Source: JAKANT01 sp035502095 (GTDB taxonomy: Bacteria; Pseudomonadota; Gammaproteobacteria; Burkholderiales; Burkholderiaceae_F). Taken from it: a DNA stretch of 54,215 bases. Positions 17,305 through 25,950 of the stretch are shown one piece after another; within the stretch, counting starts at the first letter, position 1, and each line of letters starts with the position of its first letter. The DNA is taken from assembly GCA_035502095.1 (NCBI GenBank), contig DATJUX010000005.1, forward strand, positions 1 to 54,215, read 5' to 3'. Below the pieces are notes generated by a model that was given only the letters and a program-made list of their open reading frames with translations, was not told the DNA's origin and did not search any database. Made by a program: the position numbers and the translations under genes.

Positions 17305-18924
17305 TCAGGCGCTGTTGCGCCCGAGGATGTGATCGGCCGCCTTCTCGGCAACCATGATGGTGGGCGCGTTGGTGTTGCACGAGGGGACGAGCGGCATCAC
17401 GGACGCATCGGCGACACGCAGGCCGTCCAGGCCGATCACGCGCAGGTCGGGCGTCACGACGCTGTCGCGATCGTGCGCCCCGCCGATGCGGCAGGTGCCG
17501 ACCGGATGGTGATCGGTCTTCGCATGGAGGCACGCGTAGTCGAAGAGCTCCGCGTCGGTGGTGAGCTTCGAGCCGGGAAGCACCTCCGCCTGCACGTAGC
17601 GTTTCAGCGCCGGCTGACCCATGATTTCACGCGCCAGGCGCAGGCCTTTGATCGCCAGGGTCTGGTCGTGCGGCTCCGACCAGTAGTTCGGATCGAGCAG
17701 CGGCGCGGCTGCAGGATCGGCGCTGGCCAGGCGCACGGTGCCGCGCGACTTGGGTCGCAGGTACGCGGAGTTCAATGTCACGCCGGCGTTGCGCAGCTTC
17801 GCCATGCCGGCCTCGATGCCCGAGCCGAGCCCGAGATGGAACTGGATGTCGGGCGAGCGCGCGCGCAGCGGCGAGGTCCGGTCGGCATACCAGAATCCGC
17901 CGGTCTCGAAGAGGCTCGAGGCGACGGGTCCCTTCTTGAACACGAGGTACTGGACGCCGGCCCACGCCGCGTGATGCGGCTTGTTGTACTTGTCGTACGT
18001 GTGATCGCCGGTGCATTCCGCGATCACGAAGAGATCGAGGTGATCCTGCAAGTTCGAGCCGATGCCCGGCCGATCGTGCAGGCATTTCACGCCCACCGAT
18101 TGCAAGTGATCCGCCGGGCCAATGCCCGACAGCATGAGCAGCTTCGGCGACCCGATCGCACCCGATGTCACGATCACCTCGCGGCTCGCGCGTATCGCGG
18201 TCGGTGTGCGATGGGTGCCGCTCACGACCTCCACGCCGATTGCGCGCTTGCCTTCCAGGGTCACCCGCAAGGCCATCGAGTGAAGTTTGACCGTCAGGTT
18301 CGGCCGCCCGCGCACTGGATGCAGGAACGCGATCGCGGCCGACGAGCGCCGCGCCTCGAACTGGTTCAGCTGGTAGTAGCCGAGGCCTTCCTGCACGGCG
18401 CCGTTGAAGTCCGCATTGAAAGGAATGCCCATCTCCTGGCCGGCCTGGAAGAACGCTTCGCAGATGGGCAACGGGCTGATCGGGTTCGACACGCCGAGCG
18501 GACCGCCGTAGGCGTGGAACTCGTTGGCGAAGCGCTGGTTGTTTTCCGAACGCTTGAAGTAGGGCAGGACGTCCTTGTAGCCCCAGCCGGTTGCGCCCGC
18601 CTCGCGCACCCAGTCGTCGTAGTCCGCCGGCACGCCGCGTGTGTAGAGCTGTGCGTTGATCGACGAGCCGCCGCCGATGACCTTGGCCTGGGTGAAGCGG
18701 AACACACGATCCTTCATGTGCCGCTGGGGAACGGTGTGCCAACCCCACGCGCCGATGCCCTTGGTCATCTTTGCGAAGCCGGCGGGCCAATGAAAGAGCG
18801 GGTTCCAGTCGCCCCCGCCGGCCTCCAGCAGCAGCACCTTGACCGCCGGGTCGGCACTGAGGCGATTCGCGAGCACGCAGCCCGCGGAACCGCCGCCGGT
18901 GATGATGTAGTCGTAGGTTTCCAT
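17305..18924 (-). CDS. GMC family FAD-dependent oxidoreductase (choline dehydrogenase-like)
   Basis: This full-length GMC enzyme has 539 residues. It has the FAD dinucleotide motif GGGSAGCVLANRL at residues 10-22, VIGGGSSINAQLYTRG, the second signature TSGAIGSPKLLMLSGIGP and C-terminal HPVGTCRIG carrying the active-site His. The family oxidises alcohols, choline and sugars. Co-transcription with a sugar importer, an SDR and a second GMC protein argues for a carbohydrate or polyol substrate rather than choline. It starts ten bases after the SDR stop. Confidence 0.87.
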   Translation of the reverse strand: METYDYIITGGGSAGCVLANRLSADPAVKVLLLEAGGGDWNPLFHWPAGFAKMTKGIGAWGWHTVPQRHMKDRVFRFTQAKVIGGGSSINAQLYTRGVPADYDDWVREAGATGWGYKDVLPYFKRSENNQRFANEFHAYGGPLGVSNPISPLPICEAFFQAGQEMGIPFNADFNGAVQEGLGYYQLNQFEARRSSAAIAFLHPVRGRPNLTVKLHSMALRVTLEGKRAIGVEVVSGTHRTPTAIRASREVIVTSGAIGSPKLLMLSGIGPADHLQSVGVKCLHDRPGIGSNLQDHLDLFVIAECTGDHTYDKYNKPHHAAWAGVQYLVFKKGPVASSLFETGGFWYADRTSPLRARSPDIQFHLGLGSGIEAGMAKLRNAGVTLNSAYLRPKSRGTVRLASADPAAAPLLDPNYWSEPHDQTLAIKGLRLAREIMGQPALKRYVQAEVLPGSKLTTDAELFDYACLHAKTDHHPVGTCRIGGAHDRDSVVTPDLRVIGLDGLRVADASVMPLVPSCNTNAPTIMVAEKAADHILGRNSA

Positions 18925-18934
18925 GGATGCAGAG

Positions 18935-19714
18935 TCAGAGCCTGGGAATCGAAAGCGCGCCGTCGACGTTGATCACCGACCCCGACGCGAACCCGAGGTC
19001 GCCCGCCGCCAGTGCCACGACCGCGCGTGCGACGTCCTCCGGGTAGCCCCACCGGCCCATCGGCACCAGGCCTTCGGCGAAGCGTCGTTCGTACTTCGCC
19101 GCGACGCCTTCGGTCATCGGCGTGCGAATCACGCCCGGCCGCACCTCGAACACACCGATGCCTGCGGGTGCGAGCCGCAGGGCGAACAGCCGGGTGAGCA
19201 TGCCGAGGCCGGCCTTCGATATGCAGTACTCGCCGCGCTCGAGGGACGCCAGTTCGGCGCTGACCGAAGAAACGGTCACGATCGAGCGCGCGCCCGCGGC
19301 GGGACTCGCAACCATGTGCGCCGCGACGGCCTGGGTGAGGAAAAATGTTCCACGCAGGTTCACGTCGAGCACGCGATCGAACGATTCGGCGCTCACTTCG
19401 AGCAGGTCGCCGCGCTGCACGGCGGGAACGCCCGCGTTGTTGACCAGGCAGGCGATCGGGCCGCCCCAGGCGACGATGCGGTCGACCAGGTCGCGATGGC
19501 CCTCGACACGACCGAGGTCGGACTCGAACAGTTTCACGCGCGCGCCATGCGCGGCGACCGCCGCCAGCGTCGCGTCGGCACCCGCCGTCTCGATGTCGGT
19601 GAGCGCGAGGTCGAAGCCGCGCGCCGCGAGTGCGATCGCTATCGCCGCGCCGATGCCGCGGCGCGCTCCGGTCACGACGGCCAGCGGCCTGGCCGAAGCC
19701 GTCGCGGCGCTCAT
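18935..19714 (-). CDS. Short-chain dehydrogenase/reductase, FabG-like
   Basis: This classical SDR of 259 residues has TGARRGIG cofactor loop, NNAG, catalytic Ser in VSSVSAEL, YCISK (Tyr-x3-Lys) and RPGVIRTPM. It probably acts on a sugar, sugar acid or keto-intermediate given its neighbours; general automatic labels such as 3-ketoacyl-ACP reductase would be misleading here. Its ATG overlaps the stop of the upstream GMC gene (ATGA, 19711-19714). Confidence 0.85.
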   Translation of the reverse strand: MSAATASARPLAVVTGARRGIGAAIAIALAARGFDLALTDIETAGADATLAAVAAHGARVKLFESDLGRVEGHRDLVDRIVAWGGPIACLVNNAGVPAVQRGDLLEVSAESFDRVLDVNLRGTFFLTQAVAAHMVASPAAGARSIVTVSSVSAELASLERGEYCISKAGLGMLTRLFALRLAPAGIGVFEVRPGVIRTPMTEGVAAKYERRFAEGLVPMGRWGYPEDVARAVVALAAGDLGFASGSVINVDGALSIPRL

Positions 19715-21225
19715 TGCAGCCCCGCGGTGCGCAGATGTTCGCCCACGCGCAGCGCCTGGGCCGCCACCGTGAGCGCGGGGTTCAACGCCGCCGACGACGG
19801 AAAGAACCCGGCATCGACGACGTACAGGTTGTCGTGGTCCCACGCTTTGCAGAGCGGGTCGAGCGCCGACGTGGCCGGGTCGGTTCCGAACCGCACCGTG
19901 CCGCACTGATGCGACGGCGTGTCCTCGCCGAAGGGGCGGCTGAGCACGATCGGCAGGCCCGCCTGCTTGAGCAGGCGGCGCGCGGTTTCGACCCAGCGTC
20001 GATGCGAGCGCAGGTTGGTGCGATGCCAGCGCATCTCGATCGAATCCGCGCCGCGCGGGCGCACCGTGCTTTCGGTGTGCGGCAGGTCCTCGCTCATCAC
20101 GTACCAGTCGACGCTGTGGCGCGCTGTCCAGGCCCGCAGCGTGCGCGGCGCCCAGCGCATCGGACCGCGCAGCATCGGCTCCTGGATCTTGCCGAGCAGC
20201 TGCAGGTTGCCGAGTGGCCGCGAACTCGCGCTGCCGCCGAAATAGAAGTCGTTCACGTACAGCGTCTTGGGGAACTTCGTCTCGTTCACGCGCAGCGGGT
20301 CGAGGGTCAGGAACGCCGTGCAGTTGTGGTTCATGTAGTGGCGGCCGACTACCCCCGAGCTGTTGGCGAGTCCGTTCGGATGGCGCGGCGTCGCCGAGCG
20401 CTGCAGAAGCACCGCGGAATTGATGGCGCCCGCGGCGAGAACGAACAGCCGGCCGTGCACTCTCTGCGTACCGGAGCTTTCCTTGCGGCGCACCTCGGCG
20501 GCGACGACGCGCCGGCCGCTGTCGTCGGTGATGAGCCGCGTCACGAGGCTTTCGGTCCACAGCGTGACGTTGGGCTGGCGCAGCGCCGGGTCGACGAGAC
20601 AGATCTCGGCGTCACCCTTGGCGTCGATGCGGCACGGAAAGGCGTCGCAGGTTCCGCACCGTTCGCAGCGGCCGCCCGGCCCGAAATCGATCGCCGCGGG
20701 CATCGGCGCGGGTCGCAGCCCGAGCGCCTGCAGGCGCGCGAACATGTCCGCGATCACCGGCTCGTGCGGTACCGGCGGATGCGGATAGGGTGTGCTGCGC
20801 GGTGGGTCGGTCGGCTCTGCGCCTGCCTGGCCACGCACGCCGAACAATCGCTCCGCCCGGCCGTAGTAGGGCTCGAGATCGGCATAGCGGATGGGCCAGG
20901 CCGGCGAGATTCCTTCCTCGTGCTCGACCTCCTCGAAGTCGCGCTCGCGAAAGCGGAACATCGCGCAGCCGTAGAACTTCGTGTGTCCGCCGACGAAGTA
21001 GTACTGGCCGGGTCGGAATGGCCGGCCGCGGCCGTCGAACCAGGTCTCGTTCGTGCGGTAGCGCTGCTCGACGAAGACCGCCTCCGCATCGCGGTTCTGC
21101 GCCTCGCGCGGCAACCGCGGCCCGCGCTCGATCAGCAGGATGCGCGCCCCGGTCGGCATCAGGCTCAACGCGATCGCGCCGCCGCCGACTCCCGAGCCGA
21201 TGATGACGACATCGAAGTCCATCAA
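19711..21225 (-). CDS. GMC family oxidoreductase with a cysteine cluster (glucoside/sugar dehydrogenase-like)
   Basis: This 504-residue flavoprotein begins with FDVVIIGSGVGGG and ends with SHQCGTVRFGTDP and LNPALTVAAQAL, the GMC C-terminal signature. Residues 187-198 read CERCGTCDAFPC, a Cys-x2-Cys-x2-Cys-x4-Cys group followed by DAKGDAE, which is absent from plain choline dehydrogenases and known in FAD sugar/glucoside dehydrogenases. It may bind an Fe-S cluster or be structural. No signal peptide is visible, so a cytoplasmic role or export with a partner remains open. It lies 21 bases after gtsD. Confidence 0.82.
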   Translation of the reverse strand: MMDFDVVIIGSGVGGGAIALSLMPTGARILLIERGPRLPREAQNRDAEAVFVEQRYRTNETWFDGRGRPFRPGQYYFVGGHTKFYGCAMFRFRERDFEEVEHEEGISPAWPIRYADLEPYYGRAERLFGVRGQAGAEPTDPPRSTPYPHPPVPHEPVIADMFARLQALGLRPAPMPAAIDFGPGGRCERCGTCDAFPCRIDAKGDAEICLVDPALRQPNVTLWTESLVTRLITDDSGRRVVAAEVRRKESSGTQRVHGRLFVLAAGAINSAVLLQRSATPRHPNGLANSSGVVGRHYMNHNCTAFLTLDPLRVNETKFPKTLYVNDFYFGGSASSRPLGNLQLLGKIQEPMLRGPMRWAPRTLRAWTARHSVDWYVMSEDLPHTESTVRPRGADSIEMRWHRTNLRSHRRWVETARRLLKQAGLPIVLSRPFGEDTPSHQCGTVRFGTDPATSALDPLCKAWDHDNLYVVDAGFFPSSAALNPALTVAAQALRVGEHLRTAGLQ

Positions 21226-21246
21226 TCCGACAGCAGGAAGCGCGGC

Positions 21247-22371
21247 TCAGACAAGCGCCGCCTCGGTCGAAGGATCGAAGCAGACCAGCTTCGAGAGGTC
21301 GACCAGGAACTGCCGGTCCTGTCCCGGCTTCAGGTCGAGGTCCGGTTCGAGGCGGGCGGTGAATTCCGCGCCGCCGACGTCGAGCACGACGAGCGTGTCG
21401 GCGCCGGTCGGCTCGATCACCTCGACATGCGCCGTTACCACGTGCTGCATGCCGGGAATCGGCGTCATACCGGGGCGGACGAAGCTGATGGCTTCGGCGC
21501 GGATGCCCGCGATCACCTCGCGCCCGGCATATCCCTGCACTGCGGCCGACTGCGGCGGCAGCGGAATCGTCACGCGCGGCCGGTCGCCGGACTGGATCTC
21601 CAGCGCAAGGTCGCGGCCGCTGCCGGACAGGCGGGCCTTCGCGAGGTTCATGCGCGGCGAGCCCATGAAGCCCGCGACGAACAGGTTGGCGGGCCGGTTG
21701 TAGACGTCATACGGCGTGCCGAGCTGCTGCAGCACGCCGCCTTTCATCACCGCGATGCGCGTGGCGAGGGTCATCGCCTCGATCTGATCGTGCGTGACGT
21801 AGACGATCGTGGCACTCAGCCGCTGGTGCAGTTTCTTGATCTCGGTGCGCATGTCGAGCCGCAGCTGGGCGTCGAGGTTCGACAGCGGCTCGTCGAACAG
21901 GTAGAGCAGCGGCTCGCGCGCCAGCGCGCGCCCGATCGCCACCCGCTGGCGCTGCCCGCCGGAGAGCTGGCGCGGCTTGCGCTCCAGCAGGTGCTCGATC
22001 TGCAGCAGCTTGGCGACGCTCTGCACGCGCTCGGCACGCTTGGGCTTGTCGACCTTGCGCATCTCGAGCGGGAACTCGATGTTCTTGGCCACCGTCATGT
22101 TCGGATACAGCGCGTAGCTCTGGAACACCATCGAGATGTTGCGATCGGCCGGCGGAACCTGCGTGATGTCGCGGCCGGCGAGCTTCAGCGTTCCGCCGCT
22201 CGGCTCTTCGAGCCCGGCGATGATGTTCATCAGCGTGCTCTTGCCGCAGCCCGACGGCCCCACCAGAACCAGGAACTCGCCGTCGGCCATGCCGATCGAG
22301 ATGTCGTGCAGCACCTTGACCGGGCCGAAGCTCTTCTGCACGTTGATCAGGTCGAGCGTTGCCATGTTCAT
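21247..22371 (-). CDS. gtsD: Sugar ABC transporter ATP-binding protein (UgpC/MalK type, GtsD-like)
   Basis: This 374-residue MalK-class ATPase has Walker A GPSGCGKST (residues 38-46), FQSYALYP Q-loop, LSGGQRQRVAIGRAL and LFDEPLSNLD, followed by an OB-fold regulatory domain (TOBE, about 240-370). It powers uptake of the GtsA ligand. The start at 22371 is adjacent to the gtsC stop; Met at 22365 is an alternative. The gene for the GMC oxidoreductase follows after 21 bases. Confidence 0.9.
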   Translation of the reverse strand: MNMATLDLINVQKSFGPVKVLHDISIGMADGEFLVLVGPSGCGKSTLMNIIAGLEEPSGGTLKLAGRDITQVPPADRNISMVFQSYALYPNMTVAKNIEFPLEMRKVDKPKRAERVQSVAKLLQIEHLLERKPRQLSGGQRQRVAIGRALAREPLLYLFDEPLSNLDAQLRLDMRTEIKKLHQRLSATIVYVTHDQIEAMTLATRIAVMKGGVLQQLGTPYDVYNRPANLFVAGFMGSPRMNLAKARLSGSGRDLALEIQSGDRPRVTIPLPPQSAAVQGYAGREVIAGIRAEAISFVRPGMTPIPGMQHVVTAHVEVIEPTGADTLVVLDVGGAEFTARLEPDLDLKPGQDRQFLVDLSKLVCFDPSTEAALV

Positions 22372-23271
22372 TCACCCCTTGACCGAACCGGCCATCAGGC
22401 CGCGGACGAAGTATTTGCCTGAAACCAGGTACACGACCAGCGTCGGGATTGCCGCGATGAACGCGCCGGCGAAGTGCACGTTGTATTCCTTCACGCCGGT
22501 CGAGCTATTGACCAGGTTGTTCAGCGCCACCGTCAGCGGGAACGAGCTGTAGTCGCTGAACGAGGCGCCGAACAGGAACTCGTTCCAGATGTTGGTGAAC
22601 TGCCAGATCACCGTGACCACGATGATCGGGGCGCTGGAGGGCAGCAGGATGCGCCACAGCACGCCGAAGAACCCGGCACCGTCGATGCGCGCCGAACGGA
22701 TCAGCTCGCCCGGGAAGGCCGCGTAGTAGTTGCGGAAGAACAGCGTGGTGAAGCCGATCCCGTAGACGACGTTGACGAACACCAGTCCCTTCACGGTGCC
22801 CGCCAGCCCCAGGATGCCGAGGGTCTTGGCCATCGGGATCAGCACGATCTGGAACGGGATGAACACCGAGAACAGCATGGCCGCGAACAGCACGTTGGCG
22901 CCGCGGAACTTGAACTGGGTGAGGATGTAGCCGTTGAGCGCGCCGATCAGCGTCGAGATGATCACGGCGGGCACGACCAGCAGGAACGAATTGACGAAGT
23001 ACGGCCGCAACCCCGTTGGCTGCACGCCGATCTGCGCCGTGCTCCAGGCCTCGAGCCACGGCTGCACGGTCCAGGCCTCGGGCAGCGCCATGAGGTGGCC
23101 GCTGCGGATCTCGTCCAGCGGCTTGAACGAGTTGGTCACCATCACGTAGATCGGCAGCAGGAACAGGACCGCGAGGAACACCAGCACCGCGTACAGCCCG
23201 ATGCGGCTCGCGTCCACGCCGCGCACCGGCGCACTGAAGACTTGGGGACTGGTCGCCTGGGCGCTAGCCAT
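22372..23271 (-). CDS. gtsC: Carbohydrate ABC transporter permease (GtsC-like)
   Basis: This inner-membrane permease of 299 residues has six hydrophobic segments and the EAA loop near residues 187-206 (GELIRSARIDGAGFFGVLWR), which docks the ATPase. It belongs to the MalG side of the CUT1 family and pairs with the product of the upstream gene, overlapping it by 8 bases. Sequence resembles glucose/mannose transporters (Gts) of Pseudomonas and Burkholderiales. Confidence 0.88.
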   Translation of the reverse strand: MASAQATSPQVFSAPVRGVDASRIGLYAVLVFLAVLFLLPIYVMVTNSFKPLDEIRSGHLMALPEAWTVQPWLEAWSTAQIGVQPTGLRPYFVNSFLLVVPAVIISTLIGALNGYILTQFKFRGANVLFAAMLFSVFIPFQIVLIPMAKTLGILGLAGTVKGLVFVNVVYGIGFTTLFFRNYYAAFPGELIRSARIDGAGFFGVLWRILLPSSAPIIVVTVIWQFTNIWNEFLFGASFSDYSSFPLTVALNNLVNSSTGVKEYNVHFAGAFIAAIPTLVVYLVSGKYFVRGLMAGSVKG

Positions 23272-24130
23272 TTTTCACCTTCCGCATCTCGCTATAGAGA
23301 TAGGGCAGCACGACCAGGGCGATCGCGCCCAGCATCAGCACCGCGCTCGCCGCGCCGACCGACATCTCGTTGCGCGTGAACGTGTACTGGTACATGAAGA
23401 CCGACGGCAGCCACGTGGATCGTCCCGGTCCGCCGTTGGTGAGCGCGATCACGAGGTCGTACGACTTGATCGCCATGTGCGCCAGGATGACGAAGGCCGA
23501 GACGAACACCGGGCCGAGCTGGGGGACGATGACGCGCGTATAGATCTGCCAGGTGCGCGCGCCGTCGACGCGCGCCGCCTTGACCTGTTCCTGGTCCACG
23601 CCGCGCAGTCCGGCGAGGAACAGCGCCATGACGAACCCCGTGGTCTGCCAGACCGCGGCGATCACGACGCAATAGATCGCCATGTCGTTGTCCTTGATCC
23701 AGCCGAAGGCGAACGATTGCCACCCGAGGCTGTGCATGGTCTGCTCCAGGCCGACGCCGGGGTCGAGCAGCCACTTCCACGCCGTGCCGGTGACGATGAA
23801 CGACAGCGCCATGGGGTAGAGGAAGATCGACCGGAACGCGCCTTCGGCCTGGATCTGCTGGTCGATCAGGATCGCGAAGCCGAGGCCGAGCACGATCGCG
23901 ATCACGATGTAGAGCGAGGCGAAGACCGCGAGGTTGCCGATCGAGACGTCCCAGTTCTGCAAGCCGAACAAGCGTGAATAGCTGGCGGTGCCGGCCCACT
24001 CGTACGACGGCATGAGCGTCGAACCGGTGAACGACAGGTAGATCGTGAACATGATGTAGCCGTACACGCACACCAGCACGAGCAGGGCGCTCGGGCTGAG
24101 CAGGAGCTTTGGCAGGGTATTGGCGCGCAT
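23264..24130 (-). CDS. gtsB: Carbohydrate ABC transporter permease (GtsB-like)
   Basis: This MalF-side permease of 288 residues has six predicted membrane helices, the EAA loop GVDQEQVKAARVDGARTWQI and ALTNGGPGRSTWLPSVFMYQ, typical of CUT1 permeases. It forms the channel with GtsC. A strong hairpin lies in the 66 bases between it and the gtsA stop. Confidence 0.88.
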   Translation of the reverse strand: MRANTLPKLLLSPSALLVLVCVYGYIMFTIYLSFTGSTLMPSYEWAGTASYSRLFGLQNWDVSIGNLAVFASLYIVIAIVLGLGFAILIDQQIQAEGAFRSIFLYPMALSFIVTGTAWKWLLDPGVGLEQTMHSLGWQSFAFGWIKDNDMAIYCVVIAAVWQTTGFVMALFLAGLRGVDQEQVKAARVDGARTWQIYTRVIVPQLGPVFVSAFVILAHMAIKSYDLVIALTNGGPGRSTWLPSVFMYQYTFTRNEMSVGAASAVLMLGAIALVVLPYLYSEMRKVKNG

Positions 24131-24143
24131 GGCGAAGACTCCG

Positions 24144-24184
24144 GCTGACGGGCGGCGCGCGCCGGCACGCCGCCCGCGGTCAGC
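24144..24184 (-). terminator. Intercistronic hairpin between gtsA and gtsB
   Basis: On the minus strand GCTGAC and a CGGGCGGCG arm pair with CGCCGCCCG and TCAGC; the stem is about 14 bp with a three-base bulge and is very GC-rich. No T-run follows. Like the hairpin after chvE, it probably stabilises the binding-protein message or attenuates transcription into the permease genes. Confidence 0.45.
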
Positions 24185-24196
24185 GACGAAACGACC

Positions 24197-25435
24197 TCAG
24201 TTGTTCGCGGCCGCGGCGAGGGCGGCGGCGGCCTTCGTGTCGTCCAGTTGCCCGTTGAAATGCCGCGTGATTACGTCATAGAAGGCGTTCTTGATCGACG
24301 CCGGCACGGCGTGGCCATGCGCCATCGAACCGACCAGGGTGTTGTTCTTGTTCGCCTCGGCGAGATCCTTCATGCCCTTCTTGCCGCATGCGTCGAACGC
24401 GCTGTCGGAAACGTCGGTACGCGCCGGCACCGAGCCCTTGACCACGTTGAACGCCGACTGGAAGCTCGGATCCATGATCGCCGACGCGAGCTTGAGCTGC
24501 GCCTCTTGCTTGTCGGCGCCGACCTTGAACATCACGAACTGGTCGGAGTTGAACGACACCGTGCCCTGCGTGCCCGGCGTGCGGAAGCACAGGAAGTCGG
24601 TTCCCGGCACCTTCTTCGCGTTGAGGAACTCGCCCTTGGCCCAGTCGCCCATCATCTGGAAGCCGGCCTTGCCGCTGATCACCATCGCCGAGGCCAGGTT
24701 CCAGTCACGGCCCGAGAAATCCTTGTCGACGTACTTGCGCAGCTGGGCCATGCGCGAGAACACCTTCACCATCGTCGGCGAGTTGAGCGATTTCTGATCG
24801 AGATCGACCAGCGCCTTCCGATAGAAGTCGATGCCGCCGGTCGACATCACGACGCCGTCGAATAGCGTGGCGTCCTGCCACGGCTGGCCGCCATGTGCGA
24901 GCGCTACGAAGCCCGCCTTCTGGATCTTGTCCATGTCGCCGATGAACTCGTCCCAGTTCTTCGGCTCGCTCTTGATGCCGGCCTTTTCGAGCACGGCCTT
25001 GTTCGCCCACACCCAGTTGGTCGAGTGCACGTTGACCGGCGCGGCGATCCACTTGCCGTTGTACTTGGAGAACTTCTGCAGCGCCGTCGGAACGGTCTTG
25101 TCCCAGCCTTCCTTCGCGGCCAGCGAGTTCAGGTCGGCGACGACACCTTGCTTGCCCCAGTCGAGGATGTCGAAGCCCAGCATCTGCACCGCGGTGGGCG
25201 GATTACCTGCCGTGACGCGCGCGCGCAGCGCCGTCATCGCCTGCTCGCCGCCGCCGCCCGCGACGGGCATGTCGTTCCACTTGACCCCCTGCTTTTCGAG
25301 ATTGCCCTTCAGCACATTGAGCGCCGCGGCTTCGCCGCCGGACGTCCACCAGTGCAGCACTTCGACGCTTTGCTGGGCCGACACCGGCAGCGCGAACGCG
25401 CCGGCGATGGCCAGGGCAAGAACTTGCTTCCTCAT
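24197..25435 (-). CDS. gtsA: Glucose/mannose-type ABC transporter substrate-binding protein (GtsA-like)
   Basis: This extracellular binding protein has 412 residues, with a signal peptide cut near VSA/QQ (residue 20). It follows the Gts glucose-binding pattern: VEVLHWWTSGGEAAAL, WNDMPVAGGGGEQAMTALRA, VNVHSTNWVWANK, FQMMGDWAKGEF and GTVSFNSDQFVMF. The ATG at 25435 follows CAGGAG. It is first in the run toward 14716. Its long leader contains a HexR-like operator, which fits glucose uptake; another aldose or aldose derivative is possible given the oxidoreductases downstream. Confidence 0.88.
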   Translation of the reverse strand: MRKQVLALAIAGAFALPVSAQQSVEVLHWWTSGGEAAALNVLKGNLEKQGVKWNDMPVAGGGGEQAMTALRARVTAGNPPTAVQMLGFDILDWGKQGVVADLNSLAAKEGWDKTVPTALQKFSKYNGKWIAAPVNVHSTNWVWANKAVLEKAGIKSEPKNWDEFIGDMDKIQKAGFVALAHGGQPWQDATLFDGVVMSTGGIDFYRKALVDLDQKSLNSPTMVKVFSRMAQLRKYVDKDFSGRDWNLASAMVISGKAGFQMMGDWAKGEFLNAKKVPGTDFLCFRTPGTQGTVSFNSDQFVMFKVGADKQEAQLKLASAIMDPSFQSAFNVVKGSVPARTDVSDSAFDACGKKGMKDLAEANKNNTLVGSMAHGHAVPASIKNAFYDVITRHFNGQLDDTKAAAALAAAANN

Positions 25436-25950
25436 CAGAGTCTCCTGTTGACAGCGTATGCGGGCAGGGCCGGGGTCATCCGGTCCGCCGCCCGTGCGAG
25501 ATGCGGCGCTTCTTCCGCGCCTTTCATTGCGGCGTGGTCGCCGCAGTGATCCTGTGGGCAAGGCACTGCCGGCGCTGTGCGAGGGGCGTGCCGCGATGCG
25601 CATGCAATGTGCCGGGCAGGGCGTGGTGCGATCAACGGGGAATGTGCCGACGCGGATCGCGCCGGCCGGGGCCCTGCCGTGTCCCCGTCGGGCGGGTGCT
25701 GAACCAATTCCTCCATACCGCCAGCCAGCTCTCGTTCTGTGGCTTCTCGCCCCGCATTCGAATCTAATGTAACAAAACTACATGGCGGCGCAATCTCCCG
25801 GCAGCAACGATCGATACTCGAATGCACCCGGTCCGCGCGTTCACGCGCCTGTAAGCCGCTGAAAGACATGTGGTAGTGCATCAAATGAGGCGGTGCGCTG
25901 GACTCAGTACGACAAGTCTGTAATTCATCTACAGGTCCGGGTTGCAATTC
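25436..25950. other. Intergenic region upstream of gtsA with HexR-like promoter
   Basis: These 515 bases separate the gtsA start from the stop of the aldehyde dehydrogenase gene, both on the minus strand. I see no convincing gene in them. The HexR-like promoter block lies at 25768-25795, which leaves a leader of about 320 bases before gtsA. The stretch 25730-25935 is AT-rich relative to its surroundings. Confidence 0.5.
25768..25782. promoter_or_regulatory. HexR-like operator, site 2 (gts operon)
   Basis: TGTAACAAAACTACA is TGTA-N7-TACA, extended by one more pair to ATGTA...TACAT. On the minus strand a candidate -35 TTGCGC, 16-bp spacer and -10 TACATT place the operator over the spacer and -10. 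The 28 bases 25768-25795 match 188-215 at 23 positions with no gap. HexR is encoded at 534-2393. Confidence 0.6.

Noticed and set aside
18935..20560. A 541-codon frame merging the SDR gene with an upstream minus-strand extension
   Set aside because: The first ~280 codons overlap the GMC gene in another frame; SDR homology starts at the ATG at 19714.
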